Source: Nematostella vectensis (lineage: Eukaryota > Cnidaria > Anthozoa > Actiniaria > Edwardsiidae). From it: a stretch of DNA of 60,000 bases. Made by a program: the position numbers and the translations under genes. Positions 24,901 to 39,900 of the stretch are shown piece by piece. The first letter of the stretch is position 1, and each line of letters opens with the position of its first letter. Location of the stretch: positions 13,888,085 through 13,948,084 of the forward strand of contig NC_064043.1 of assembly GCF_932526225.1 (NCBI RefSeq). Reading direction: 5' to 3'. The notes below the pieces were generated by a model. The model worked only from the letters and a program-made list of their open reading frames with translations. It did not search any database and had not been told where the DNA came from.

Positions 24901-27900
24901 GGGGGGGGGGGGAAGGGGAAGTAGAGGACGGCGCCTTTTGGGAATAAGAGCAAGACAGCAAACGGGGGGGGGGGGGAGAGTAGAGGACGGCGCCTTTTGG
25001 GAATAAGAGCAAGACAGCAAACGGGGGGGGGGGGAGTAGAGGACGGCGCCTTTTGGTAAAAAGGATATGGGTGAGCAAGACAGCAACCTTGGGGGGGAGG
25101 GGAAGTAGAGGACGGCGCCTTTCAGGAAGAAGAATATGGATGAGCTAGGCAGCGACCGGAGGGACAGATTTTACACCTTGTTTCTATCAAGGGAGGGGAC
25201 GGAGGAGTAAGATATTATACAAAGTTGTATAAAAAAATAAACAAAGAAACATTGCTTTTTAATTGGGGCAATAGAACAATATAAACGTTATTTTTTTCCG
25301 GGTCATCACGTACTACCTAAAGCTCGTATGTGATTGGTCCATTTTCTGTTCTTTCATTTTCGATTCTATATGGTTTAGCATGTTTTATGTTTACGCCACA
25401 ACGAGAAAAGACTTCCAAGCACAAAGCAAACCCACACAACAAAACGACGTATTAGCTCTTCACCGCAGCATCAGCGCAACTCACCGCAAAGGGGAACTAC
25501 TCCCTAGCTTAAAAAAACAAAAAAAGCCGATCGCTCACCGCCGTCACCGCAACTCAACGCAAAGAGGAAATACTACCTAGCTTAAAAAACTCACACGACG
25601 AATGTTCACCGCTGTCACCGCAACTCACCGCAAAGAGGAACTACAACCTAGCTTGAAAAAACACACACGCCGAATGTTCACCGCTCTTAATCGCAACTCA
25701 CTGCAAAGGGGAACTACTACCTAGCTTAATAAAACACACACGCCGAATGTTCACCGCTCTTCACCGCAACTCACCGCAAAAAGGAACTACTACCTAACTT
25801 AAAAAAAAAACACACACGTCGAATGTTCACCGCTCTTCACCGCAACTCACCGCAAAGGGGAACTACTACCTAACTTAAAAAAAAACACACACGCCGAATG
25901 TTCACCGCTCTTCACTGCAACTCACCGCAAAGAGAAACGACTCACTAGCTCAACACACACACACACCGATTGCTCACCGCCGTCACCGCTCTTCACCGCA
26001 GCGTCACCGCCACTCACCGCAAAGAGAAACGACTCACGAGCTTAACACACACACACACGCCGATCGCTCACCGCTTTCACCGCTGTTCACCGCAACTCAC
26101 CGCAAAGAGGAACTACTACCTAGCTTAAAAAAAACACACATACACTGAATGTTCACCGCCGTCACCGCTCTTCACCGCAACTCACCGCAAAGAGGAACCA
26201 CTACCTGCCTTTAAAAAACACGCCTTATGTTCTGATGAGAGAGAAATTCGGTGCAGTCGATTCATCCGCCATTTTGAATAATTCTCATCCCGCTTGGAAT
26301 TGTGGTTCGTAACCTGCTCGTCCAAGCTTTTCTCGGTTTATTGAAAAAGCTCTCTACAGGGAAACCAAGCCTATTACATACGGGTGTTTTTAGTAATTGA
26401 AGCTGTAAAAACAGTTTTTAAGAGAAAACATGAGAAAATGCATCCAGGGGGATATGAAGACCCTGAGAACGAGGATGAGGAAAACGCTTTTTTTTCGCTC
26501 TAAACGGCTTCAAATCAAGCTAAAATCACAGGGAGCTCACCTCTACGGTTTAAATAAAGTTAGAGTTGTGTCTTTGGCTTTGCGCTGTTGATTATTTTTA
26601 GTGCGTGTGTTCGTTTGTATCTCTTGTCTACTTTTTCGGCGCCCGTTGCTTTCTAGCGCTCTCTCATTAGTTAGCGATCTTACGGCCGTCTCGACTGCGA
26701 AATGGCTTCCGTGTCACGACAAACCTAGTAAAACTAGACAAGGGATGAAACTCTCGCTAAAGTTTCTGCCGCTTGCGTCTTGAGCAGAGGTGGACGGAAG
26801 TGAATGAACGGAAGTGGTTTTAAAGAGTGACAAAATCTCAACGGCAATAGAACCGGCAAAATCTTTGAAAATGGCTTCGGCATTCGACATCGTCAGCTGG
26901 TAAATAACAGTTTTGATTGTTGATAATATTATTTCTTCGCATTTTCCTCATACGTAAGAATTCTCAGGGCATAGGCACAGGAATAGGTTTAAAAATAGGA
27001 GCAAAATATATTCCATAGAAAAATTCGAATAAATATTACACTTACGTATTTTTCTTTGAAGAGCTTTTCTCGCGTGTCTCGAGCGAAACAAGCATGGGCT
27101 GGCGCGATTCGCTTATTAGTATGCAAACGGAAGTAAAAGGTGCTTTGATGCATCTACTTCCGTCCACCTCTGCCTCCGATAAAACGTCAGAATAAAGCCA
27201 GAGAGGTTTGCAAGATGCATTATTGTGGACATGAGATCGTGTTTATTAATTTTTTTAACACTAGCTTAAAAAGACATCTTTCTTCTATAGCTGTAAGAAT
27301 TTCGGGCCAATGAATTCAAGCTAAAGATATTTTTCTGGCGTGTTTTCTAGGGCGGGTAAAAAGAGTTCCATCCCTTGTCCCTTTAACTAGGTATGTCGTG
27401 ACATGGAAGCCATTTAACAGACGAGACGGCCGTTAGACCGCTAACCAATGAGAGAGCGCCAGAAAGCACCGTGCGCCGAAAAAGTAGACAAGAGATACAA
27501 ATGCACACACGCACTAAAAATAATAAACACCGCAAAGCTAAAAAACAACTCAAACCATAGAGGTGAGCTCCCTGTGCTAAAATGACCCAGAACTGCACAA
27601 GTATGCATTAGTACAGATTCTACAGAGGAAAAAGACTTTATTTGTCCTGTCGAAAATGGAAAAAAAACTTAACCTTCTAAATCTGCAAAGTTTTATATTT
27701 CCAGTTCTTAACTGTAATGCACTAGTCATTTAAAACCCCCACCCCCCCCCCCCCCCCTCCCCCAAATAATCCCGGGGAAGTGTGGGGTTGACGTGGGGGT
27801 TTAGAGCACTTTTGAACAAGAATTTGTTCCTAGGGGGTGGGGGAATTGACAGTTTTTTACTCTAAGACTTGTCCCCACCATGGGGGCTTGGGGACAAATG

Positions 27901-30900
27901 AATAACATCACAAATGTACTTTGCAAAAATCATGTCAGTTTCTGGTTTGAGATAATTTCTCTTCTGTAGCAAGCAAGTTTATGTATCAGCGTGTGGCAAG
28001 CTGCATGGCGAAATGTGCAAAAACAAATATGAATGATAACTAACGCCAGATGAAGATTATTTATTTTTCATTTTTTTTTGGTAACTGTTATCTTCATAGT
28101 TATTAGTACAAATGTACTCTCCGAAATGTACTGGCTTTGAAAGATTATTTCAGATGACTTGTTGTCAGATAGTTGCCTATAGTTTGCATCCTGAGGGGGT
28201 AGGGGCATTTGACTGCAATTTTGTCCCGAGGGGGTGGAGGCTTTTCTCTGTTTTGTACAGGGTCAAAGTCTAATCCCCCACCCTTCCCCGGGACCATGGG
28301 GTTGGGGGTTTCAATTGACTAGTGAATAATCAACCGCAAACATTAATCTATCTAATTTGAAATTTGGAGTTCTTTTGCTCAAAAATGACCCAATTTCAAA
28401 AACGAGCATTCTATATTGTTCTCGTCGAATCAAATACTTTTATCGCTAGAGGAAAAAAAATGTCGATAGATTTTTTTATAGTTATTTGAGAAAAAGCTTG
28501 TTTAGAACTTAATACTGTGTCAAAATTGTAAATTCATTTAATCATTCTAAGGTCTCTAATTTTTCAAATGAGTTCCGTCTTTTCACGAATTTTCGACGCG
28601 ATGCTTCGTTTACAACAGGTAGCAGATAAATTGTAAAAACGACAGTAGGCTGTAGTAGGGGCGGTACAGGTACCGGGCTTTACTTCGCTGTTACAAACTG
28701 AAGGTTTACAAGATCTAACTGCCGATTCTACCGCACCCCTTTTTATACGGTCCTAGGTAATCCGACGCTGACAACCATGGAAAGCTTTTATCTCTGTTTA
28801 GATAAAGGCCTCAGCCAATGAGCGTCCGAGTAACGAACTACCACCCCCCCCCCCCCCATGGGTGTGTCGGTTTGTTACCCTTGGGGTACCGTGACTAGTG
28901 CGCATGGCGAGATACACACATGAATATAATGATTGACAAGATTCCAATCATTTTTGCAGTCCAAGACTTAAAAAGTACTAAAACCTAATTCTACCGACGG
29001 CTAGGTCTGAAGCCTACTTAGGGTAAACCCAGTGCGGACTCAGACCTAACTTTCCTTCCTTCTTTAAGAAGTACGAAACGAGAATTGGTGGCCAAATCCC
29101 GATTCAATTACCACTTGAAAAGGGACGCGCAACTCCAACTTTTCCGCTGTGTCGAGGGTCATTTTCCAATTCTCTACTATCTCGTTTCAGAGGAACCTTA
29201 GCCGAACGGTTAAAGTTACTCGGTCAAGATAAATCGTTTAACTAAACAAAACATGCTTTTGACTGTCCATTAACTTCAGGAAGGTCGGTAGGTTATCCAA
29301 GATAACGTTATTCTCTATTGCGTCATTTTCCTCCGTGGCAAGTCCTCCCCCCTTCTTAAACTCGTTTCAGTCCCTGAAAGCGTTAGATGGGTGAGACCAG
29401 CTCAGAATATTTCCTTTTATTGACACTTTTTTGTTTTGACATTCGAGGGATCAAAACTTGAAACAACCAATGACAGATCAAATTGTAAGATGACGTCATA
29501 ACACTCGCTGGACCTAAGTAAAAAAAACACGGCGGCCATAGAGAGACGAAAATAAGAGCATAAAACAGTATCTTTCTGCTTTTTGGTAGGGTTTTAGACG
29601 TATCAAAACTTGAAAGACTTGTAGAAAAGCCTTTGGGCGCAAAGATGTGGTAAAAATTTATATTTCGAATGGCTATGTTCGGTTGGAAAGTCCGATTCGC
29701 TATAGTCAATAGATGACGGCGAGGATGATGGTCATTGTAATATCCTAGCGCCCTTGCACATTCATACCGCTGACCAATAAAACTGAGTTGACATCCAAGA
29801 TGGCGTCCCCCATGTAGCGTCCGGTTATTTCAGTGGCGACGAGAGGAAAAACAACGGAGAAAACCGCGTGTGAAGACCGGGAAATCAGACAGAAATCAGC
29901 AAGAGTCGTGGAAGAAGCCTAGAGAGAAGAAAATAGGGCTCCAGCGGGAGAATTTAGCGAGAAAATCGAAGAAAACGACGAATTCTGTCACGTGTCGAAA
30001 TGGGAGAGAACGAGCAACCTTAAGAAATCAGGGTTTTGACGAGTGGTAAGTCTCTCAGAATCCAACCCTTCAGCATCCCGACGAATCAGTTAGAAGAGCC
30101 TGGAAGGAATGGCTTGAAGATTTTGAAGAGGAGGTCGAGTATTTTCAAATCAAAACAACCGAAGATAAAGTGAGAGCGATGAAGATTTATGGAGGGCCTG
30201 AGATCAAGAAACTAGCAAGAAACTTACCAGAGCCGACGCCAAGCGCGGATGACAACGACTTCACGAGAATAAAGAGGAAACTTAACAACCATTTCCTGCC
30301 GAAGAAGAACAAACACCACGCAAGATACAGGTTCAGCAAACAAAAGATGGAAACGAACGAGAGTATTGTCACATATGCAGCCAGAACGAGATACCAAGCC
30401 AAGGAGTGCGAGTTCGGTACTCAAGAAGATGAGAGGATTCTAGAGCACCTCATCCAGACGATCTCAGATGGAGATTTAGTCAAGAGAGCCATAGAGAAGA
30501 GATGGAATTTGACCGAATTCATAGAAAATGCTGGCCAGAAGGAGGAGAATAATAAGCAGGTGAATGACATGAAAGAAGATTTCAAAGTGGCCAAGATCCA
30601 AACACAAAAGAAGCCCCAAGCCAAGAAACCCCCATTACAACAAAGAAGTGGAGAGGCGAGAAAGAAGGACAGGCACAAGTGTGACTATTGTGGGAAGACT
30701 GGTGCACACAAGCCGGGGAAAGACTGCCAAGCCTATGGGAAGCAATGCCTAAAATGCGGAAAGTACAACCACTTCGCAGTTTGTTGCAAGTCAGAAGGTG
30801 GAACAGAAGACAAGCATAGAAGAAGATTCAAACGTATCCATGAAGTCAGTCATGAACCAGAGCACGAAGATTCCAGCAGTCGATCGGATGGTGGGTACCT

Positions 30901-33900
30901 GGAGTTAACTTCCAAGCACCTATCCCATGTGAAGATAGTGACATCAGGCAAGCCCAAGGGTACAGTTTTGGTTAGACTTGGAGACGTGGATGCGCAGGTC
31001 GAACCAGACAGCGGCGCCAGCGTCAACGTAATGGACGAATACCAGTACAAGGCACTTTCACACCTCTCTGACGAAATTGGAGATCTGACAGACTGCAGAG
31101 AAAAGCTGAAGACCATCCAGACAAGCCTTCAGGTGAAAGGAGAGTTTGAAGTCACCATACGAAACAAAAACCGAGGTGCAAAGACTCGCTTTGTGGTGAT
31201 AAGGGGAAGAATGGATTCGCCGCCACTCATAGGAAAGGAGACATTGAACGAGCTTGGAATGCTGAAGATCGACCCAGAAGGGTGTATCAGAGAACCCAAT
31301 GATCTAAGAATCAAAACAGTGAAGCAAACAACGAAGAGTGAAGAAATTGCCAAGCAATTCGAGAAGGTCTTTGACGGCATTGGCTGCTTCCAGGACAAGA
31401 CAGGCGAGCCGATCGAGTTCAAGCTGGAGATGGACCCAGAAGCAACTCCAGTGGCACAGCAACCAAGGAATGTTGCCTACTACCTGCAACAACCCCTCAA
31501 GAAATGGCTCGATCAAGGAGTTAAACAAGGCATATTTGAACCGGTGCCAGAGGGAGAACCCATCACCTGGTGTTCGCCATTAGTCGTTCAGCCCAAACCG
31601 AAGTACACAAAGACAGACAAGGAGAAGCTAGAACCACAGATGATCAGAGCAAGCATAGACATGAGGGTACCAAACTTATCAATAAAGAGAAGCCGCTGCA
31701 TTCAAGCCCCGATGGTGGAAGATTTCACCCATAAGCTCCGTGACTGCAAGATATTCTCCAAGCTAGATCTACGGCAAGGATACCACCAGCTGACTCTGGA
31801 CGAAGAGACCAGGAAGGTCGCGACATTCAGCACGCCATGGGGAAACTTCAGACCCGGAAGACTTGTCTTTGGCGCCAAGTCCTCACAAGATGTATTTGAC
31901 GAAGCAATGTTCAAGGTATTCGGAGACATCCCCAACTGCATCAATCAGCGAGACGATATCCTGATCGGAGGCAGAGATGAAGCAGAACACGCTGAGACGC
32001 TGAGAACAGTCCTCCAGAGAGCAAAGGATCACGGGATAACATTCAATGGGGAGAAATGCGAATTTGAGAAGCAAGAGATTGAGTTCTTTGGACACATTTT
32101 CACCAACAAAGGGCTCAGACCAGCGCCGGACAAGGTGAGAGCAGTAAAGGAGAGCGAGAGACCTGGGGACAAGGAGGCGGTGAGAAGCTTTCTCGGAATG
32201 GCGGGGTATCTTGACAACTTCATCAGCGACTACGCCACCATAGCCGCACCACTATTCGAGCTAACGAGAAAAGAAACAAAGTTCCACTGGGAAGAACGAG
32301 GCGTTTCAGGAGATCAAAGAGGGCATCTCAAGCGAGACAACAATGGCATACTTCAACCCCAGACGCCACATCATACTCCGCACGGAGGCAAGCTACCACC
32401 AAGGACTTTCCGCTGCACTGTATCAGCAGACAGACAAAGGAATGCAACCTGTAAAACTTCATCAGCCGCACGATGACCGACACCGAGAAGAAATACAGCC
32501 AGACAGAGCAGGATGCATTAGCGATCAAGTGGGCCAAAAAGAGGCTGAGGATGTATCTGCTAGGTGCACCAAGATTCAGAATCGTGACCGCACACAAACC
32601 ACTACTACTCATGTTCAACAAGGCGACTGCGAAAATGCCCCCACGAATAGAGAAATGGGTGATGGAAATGCAAGACGTCGACTTCGAGCTGATCTACGGA
32701 GCCAGGGAAGGACGAGCAAGATCCACTAGATTACCTTTCCAGGCACCCCCTCCCGAGAGACTGGGGACGACAGCACAGAGGAAATCATCAAGTGGACCGT
32801 CGATGCTGACCACGCAGTTGTGCTTAAGAGAATCAGGGAAGAGACACTGAAAGACAAGACGTCGCAGAAGTTGGCAGAGAGAATAGCAAGATGTGACTGG
32901 GAGAAGTTCAGAAGAGATAAGGACATACAGCCATACTACCAAGTGAGGCAAGAACTCTCAGTTGCTGAAGGACTGATCTTCCGGGAAGAAAGAATTGTGC
33001 TTCCTGAAGTACTGCAGAGAAAGATCGTCAAGATCGGACACAAACTGGGACACTTAGGCGAGACAAAGACCAAGCAAATGCTCAGAGAGAAGTATTGGTT
33101 CCCAAACATGAACAGCATGATAGATACAGCAGTCGATCAGTGCTTCAATTGCCAAGTAGCAACCAAAAGTCACAAGGAAGAACCTATCAAGCCAACCCAA
33201 ATCCCTAGCAAACCTTGGGAGACCATCTCAACAGATTTCGGTGGACCGTACCCAGACGGACACTACAACCTCGTGGTTATTGATAAGAGGAGCAGATATC
33301 CAGTTGTGGAAAGAGTGCCAAGCACAAGCCTGGGACCAGTCAAGGAAAGGATGAAGAACATCTTTGCAACATATGGCACACCCAAGAGGGTAGAGAGTGA
33401 CAATGGACCACCATTCAATCCCGGGGACTATGAAGAGTTCGCAAAGGAAGAAGGATTCGATCCCCACAGGATAACGCCAGGGCATCCCAGAGCAAATGGA
33501 GAAAGCGAGAAGTTCATGCAAATACTAAACAAGACTGAACGCATAGCAACCCTTGAAGGGAAGGACAAGTACGAACGGCAAGAAGCCATCCACAACATGC
33601 TAGTAGCATACAGATCGACACCCCAACCTGCGACAGGAGTAACACCTGAAGCCATGCGAGGAGTGAGTGTTAGAACCAAGTTAGACTACACACCACCAAC
33701 CGCAGAGAGAACAGCCAAGGAGGAAGGAATAGATGCCAGAGATGAAGGATACAAGAAGAAAATGAAGGCAAATCGAGAGAACAAGAATACAAAGGAGACA
33801 CAGCTCATCCTAGGAGATTACGTATTGGTGAGACAGCAGAAGAGAAACAAATGGAGCACGCCATACGAACCAGCCTTCTACACTGTCACAAACATTGAGG

Positions 33901-36900
33901 GATCAAAGGTGACAGCACGCAGAGCTACAGATAGCAGGACGGTAAGCAGAGACGCAAGCCAGTTCAAGCTCGCTAACTGTATTATCAACACAGCGGACGA
34001 AACCAGAGAGAAATCGTGTGAGGAAAATCTATCCATGCTCAAGCCAGAGGGTAGTGATCAACCTACTCAGAGTGCAAGCGTAGCAACAGAGATAAGCGAC
34101 AGCACAGACAAGACGGAGGAAGAAAGCAAAAAAAAACAGCTAACGCTAAACCACAGCCTAGAGAGGACCAGGAGACACCAGAGCTGAGGGAGCGAGCCAA
34201 GAGGGAGAGGCGCAAGCCGAGTCACCTCAAGGACTATGTTACCAGTTAGAAAACAAGATATTTTTCTTGAGACTTCTTGAGACTTTACTTACTTCAAGAG
34301 AACTCTATTGATTACTTTATTGAGTTGATCGTTAGAAATGTTAAGATTGTATAGAGCTATTCTTTTTAAGTAAGGGAGAAATGTAATATCCTAGCGCCCT
34401 TGCACACTCATACAGGTGACCAATAAAACTGAGTTGACATCCAAGATGGCGTCCCCCATGTAGCTTCCGGTTATTTCAGTCATCACGATTGAATTACAGC
34501 TTGGAAGCGTAATTATACTGGAATTCGAAGGCACACTTCACGGTGAACAAGCAGGCATGGATTCTTGACCCTGGAGTTGACTACTCGGTACTGCAAATGA
34601 TTTTCGTTGCGTCCTCCGAAGCTCATAATGCATGCATAAATACATGCCTTACGGTGTGCTGTGTTTAGTTTCAATAAGTTATATATGCATCCCGTCCGAG
34701 TTTGTCAGTCGATCATGAACATTCAGTATTCAAATTGCCTTGTGCATGCGCTGTTTAAAATTGAATGGGGGTCTAGAATTTTTCAAAGGTGGTTGAATTT
34801 ATGAAAACTATTACAATAGCTTTGTGCTTAAAAAGGATTGGAACATTGGACCTCAGAACCACACCTGGATCAGTCACTCCAGAAAATGACTTGACACAAC
34901 AGTATTTCATATTTGTTTTAATGACTTAACAGTGGTATAAGCTTATATCGTCTCATCTCCTACACACAAAAAGCATGTGGTACACAGAATATCAAATAAA
35001 ACAAATAGAAGACACAGTTTGAATTTTTTTTTTGCTTGGCTTGTACCAACCAGCACATCTTTTGTATAACTCTTAAATTTAAATATTGACAATGTCCCTA
35101 GAGCGTGAATGGGCTATGACTTGATAGCCGAAAGGCTGAATGGCCTTAGAATATATATGCCTTGAAGGTTAGAGGGATAATTGCCCAGGGGTGGGTTGGA
35201 AGGTGCAGGCAGTATTCAGTTATAAACATCCAACAGAGCTCAAAATTTCATACACCCAAAAAGGATGGAAACATGCCACCCCCAAAATACACAAAGCTGT
35301 TGGTACAATGTTCAATCCCAAAGAAATGCAGTGGACACATGTTATGTTATAAATGTTTTTACAGCATATGTATAATGCAATACGTCTTGAAAACAAATCA
35401 TTTCCATGAGCTTATCATTCTTCTCCTAAACAATTTTACTCCAACAGAATTCTAATGATTTGTATTCTTTCTGGTAGAAAATTTTAAGTCAGAGTAAATG
35501 GGAGAAAAGTGGAAACAATTTGTCCAATCATACATTTTTTACAATCAAGCAACATACATAAAAGTGATGTGAAATAATCATAGATCCCCTCTCATTTCAA
35601 ACGCCCATTGCACCTTTTGAATGCACGATATGCTGTGTCTTATATTATGTTTTAGTGCGAATTAAAAAACCCCAGAAGTATAATACTGTGTTAGCTCTGG
35701 GGATTTAATACATAGAAACTTTTTAACCAACCTTCATCCATGCTCTTGGTTTATACTTGGATCATACTTAGAAGTATAAAACCCTTCCCTCACTAGAAAA
35801 CATGTTATTACTAGAAAACCTATTTTCAACAAGAGGTCCAGGGGCAGGGCCGTAGCAGAGGCTAGGGTGCAAATCTCCATTAACGTTGAAAGCCATATAA
35901 TCTCATACCATTTTTCCACCAAGCAGCGTTCTTTAAGCATTGTCTTTGTAAATACGAAGAGGGTCCCCCCTATTTTCTTGACAGTGCTCAGAACTGGGGG
36001 GTCAGTTTGTAACCATACTTTCAAAAAGTGTAATAGTCAATAACACATAGCTTGAACAAATAAAACAAATATTCAAAAAAAAATAGTATAAGTTTTTTTT
36101 ATCACTAAGAGTGGAATACAAAGGAGAAAATTCAATGATCTCTCTTGTCCATCCTTATATATTTACTTATCTTCATCTTCTTTGCCATGGTCAATATCTG
36201 AAATAAATTGTAACAAATATTTAGAAAAGAGGAAGGGGTTTCTTTTCAATTGATTTATAGAGTACAGTAGCTTAACATATAGATTTAGGCACTGCCTAAA
36301 AGCGGAGCCAGCATTGAACACCTTTTGTGTTGACTGATCAAAGGTATTATTGGGGGATATAGGATCCTGCTCTCTACTGAGATTTATTTATTGTACCAAC
36401 CAAATGGATCCAGGCCTTATTCAATAATTTAAATTATGCAGTAAATCAAAGTTAACAAACACAATTCCTGGTGTGGATATGGCTGTCAAAGTTGTCAAGA
36501 TTCTAATGGTAAATTCTTATGTCCGATCATAGAAGTTCCATTATGAATATTTTTTTAATCGAAACAATACTCCCACAAGCTTTGCCCTTGTGCAGAAAAT
36601 GTCATGGATGTAACAGCATTCCAAAGATTCAAAATAATATATTTAAAGTGTTTAGATGCCATACTGTAATTTTTATGTATTGATTTAGTGGCGATTCTCT
36701 CCTTCATTGGACCGAATATTCAGAAAAATGTCTGGAAATTAAAATCCAAAAATATATCTCCTTTCATGCAATACATATTGGTGCACCCCCCTTTACCATA
36801 TAGTGGCCTTGTTGTTGCTGGCTTACTCCCAAATGAATGCAATGAAGAAAACACAGATTAAAAATGCTGAATTCTAATTTCAAACCAAACCCTTTTATTG

Positions 36901-39900
36901 ATCTACGTTTGGGGTGAGAGGAAGCAAAGAATATCAATTGACTAAAAAATAACCGACGGGAGAGGAGATATAAAGTGAATTGACTCAACTTGAAAGGTTT
37001 GGTGAAAAAAATATAACAGTAATGAAAATAATTTGATTGAGCATTTTTTGACATTTCCCCTTTCCCATTATCTTAACCCTTTCACCACCACAGGCCTCTA
37101 AAGAGGCCATGTCTTTGCTATCCAAGCTATGTGAACAGAATTCTATTATTGAAAAAGAACAAGGTTGTGGCTAGTGTTATAAAGTTTAAGTATCTTGCCC
37201 TAAAAAATCCTTCCCCTTAATAAAAGTTCCATTAATGTACATTTGTAAAGCTACATTCTGACAAGCTTTGTCCTTGTGAAGAACAATGGATGAAACAGGA
37301 TTTCAAAGATGGAATATAGTGTCAGACACAATTTTAGATAAGATGCAATACTGAAGTTTTAATGTACCATTTAAGTGGTGATTTTCCATCCCCATGGAAA
37401 TTAATATCTACAAATATACACCCGGTAATGGATTATATTTTGGTGAGTTTAGAAACCCTGGATCCAACCATTCCAATGAAATAAATCTAAACCTTTAAAA
37501 TAAATGTAATGGAAAGAGACTTGAAAAGAAAATCCTAAAAAGAAAATATAAGTGAAAGTAATAAATGAAAATTTCTAATTTAAAAATCAAATCTGTTCAT
37601 TAATTTATTTTTGGTGTAGAGGGGAAATAGCAAAGAGCATCAATTGCATAAAAAAAGGTCAACAGGGAGAAGAAAAAGGAAGAAATATGACTCTTCCTTA
37701 AATGTTTGAAAAGAAAATATAATAACAATAATGTGATAATTATATTCAGTACTTTTCTAAAATATCCCCTTTCCCATTATCTTTAGGTTGATAGAAAACT
37801 GTTTTCTTTACAGATTTATTATTTAAAAAGCAAAAGTTTGTTTTATATTATATAAGTATCTTGTTCTAAAAAAAACCTAATGAGTGTGTACTGCGCAATC
37901 ACATAGTAATGAACTAGTCATTTGCGCCCCTCCCTTATGGTCCCGCAGAAGTCAGGGGTTAATGTGGGGTTTTAGACCACTTTTTAACCAGAATATGTCA
38001 AGAGGGGTGGTGGTATTGACTGTTTTTGACTTTTAACTTGGAAACAGGCTTTTATTAAAGTTTAATCCCCCACCCTTCCCTGGGACCATGGGTGTGGGGG
38101 TATCAAATGACTAGTGAATAAGAACATCCTACTGTTCTTTTCAAGACATGGTTTTTAATTCCCATGTCTTCCAGTCTTTAGCATTCATCTTGGCCCTCAG
38201 GTAGTTCCTGGTTCATAAAAGAGTGAAAACAATTATTTATTATTTCTTTCAAAACAACCTTTTTATCAAGCCATTTATAATCTAACTAATTTTCCACAAC
38301 TATTTGAAAAAAAAAAAAGATGCAAGATGCAGACAATAACAACAATACATATTGAAAATAGGGTTTTTTTTATCCTCGGTAAGGAAAATTTCTCTTTTAA
38401 GTTGAAAAAGCTGCTGTATCTTCTAAGGATATGTATCTTCTTAGGACTAAGAGCACAGGATATAAAGACAAGAACGGTCTTCTTTAGCAGTATTTGACAA
38501 ATGCAACACGATATTGGTTAGCCTTTATGAAATATCTCAACACAATCAATCTGCCCTGAAGAAGTCTTATTAAAGACGAAAATTTGGCAGAGTCGAATTC
38601 CAGTTTTTGTTGTATTGTGTTTTATTCAATACAAGCAAGAATATAGATAAAACGAAGAATGTCAAAAGAAAAGCTGTTATGCTAAAATAATTTGATTACT
38701 AATATAATAAACTTGGTTATCCTTTAATTAGCACACGAACTTTCCATAATAAACCAACAACAACTTGACAGGCCGTTCGCCTCTGAACATGTGTGTCACC
38801 TGAGCCTACACTATTTACAGCGGTCTACTTCCTGACACAGGTATCCCGGTCAGTATATGACACTTCCTCCTTCCTAGCTAAAGCATACTACAGTACACCA
38901 ATGATATGTGTGTCTATGTGTCCAAGTCCTGGTGAACCCAACAAGTATTGCAACAAGGACCTTATTTACAAAACATAGTCATTTAAATGACTTGGGGTTT
39001 GTCGAACTCTCGTAGGATAGCGGCTCTCTGTAGTAGCAATAGGCACTGACTGAGTATCGTCTGGTGTCGCTGCAACTGGCTCGCATATGGGGGTGGTGGA
39101 TGTCGGTGGCACCAGACTTTCTATTGGAACTGTGTCTACACCGGCCAGCTCCATTGGACCTAAGGAGATATTAGAATTCCCCCTAGGCTTCTCATTGACG
39201 TCTGTGTCTGCCTCTCGCTTCAGCAAATGGTCAATGTGTCTGCGCACAAGTCTACCGTCTATGAGCTCAACTTCATACGAAAGAGGACCAGTTACCTTGG
39301 AGATTTTACCTTTGAACCACCTGACTCCATGTCCAAAGTTCTTGGCTCTTACCAAGTCCCCTGCTGTAAATGCTCTCAGTGGTGTCTTCCCATCGTGATA
39401 TCTCTTCATATTACTCTGGTTGTCCCTGACTCGACCTCGGAGAGCAGGGTGTAACAAGTCAAACCTTGTTTTCAACTTCCGGCCGTTTAACAGTTCCGCT
39501 GGGCTACGACCGGTTGTCGTGTGAGGTGTAACACGGTATTGGAAGAGGAATCTCTGCAGTTTTGTCGTCAAATCTCTTCCAGGCGTTCTCTCTATCCCTT
39601 CCTTTACTGTCTGCACGGTTCGCTCTGCCTGCCCATTGCTGGATGGGTGTAGTGGCGCAACCGGGATGTGCTGGATGCCGTTCTTACTGAAGAATGTTGA
39701 CAGTTCTTCCGAGATAAGGTTAGGACCATTATCCGATACAACAACATCTGGAATACCGTTCCGTGCGAAGCATTCACGCAGCTTGTCTATGGTTGCTTGA
39801 GATGTTGTTGACTTCATCAGGTATGTCTCAATCCACTTGGAGTAAGCATCAGTTATAACCAGTAACATGTGACCTTCGACCGGCCCACCGTAGTCTAGGT

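Larger units (their letters stand above)
29736..34478 (+). mobile_element. Ty3/gypsy LTR retrotransposon with 97-bp LTRs (decayed)
   Basis: The LTRs at 29736-29832 and 34382-34478 are both 97 bp, start tgtaatatcctagcgccc, end ggttatttca and differ at about four positions. The 5-bp target duplication GTCAT flanks them (29731-29735 and 34479-34483). A primer-binding-like segment gtggcgacgagagg follows the left LTR, and a purine tract taagggagaaa precedes the right one. The Gag-Pol between is in sense with the host gene but carries several frameshifts, so it is not autonomous as it stands. Very short LTRs are known from the Mag lineage; I place it there only tentatively. Confidence 0.92.

Noticed and set aside
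26437-26502. Short acidic frame [18 protein letters not shown]
   Set aside because: Only 21 codons with a T-run at the end; no supporting splice sites or context.
26601-27598. Two similar small frames ([13 protein letters not shown] type) as a gene pair
   Set aside because: They are mirror copies in the two arms of the MITE.
34495-34690. Sequence after the 97-bp-LTR element ([20 protein letters not shown]) as a host exon
   Set aside because: Short frame without a recognised domain; splice sites and phase do not fit the receptor.
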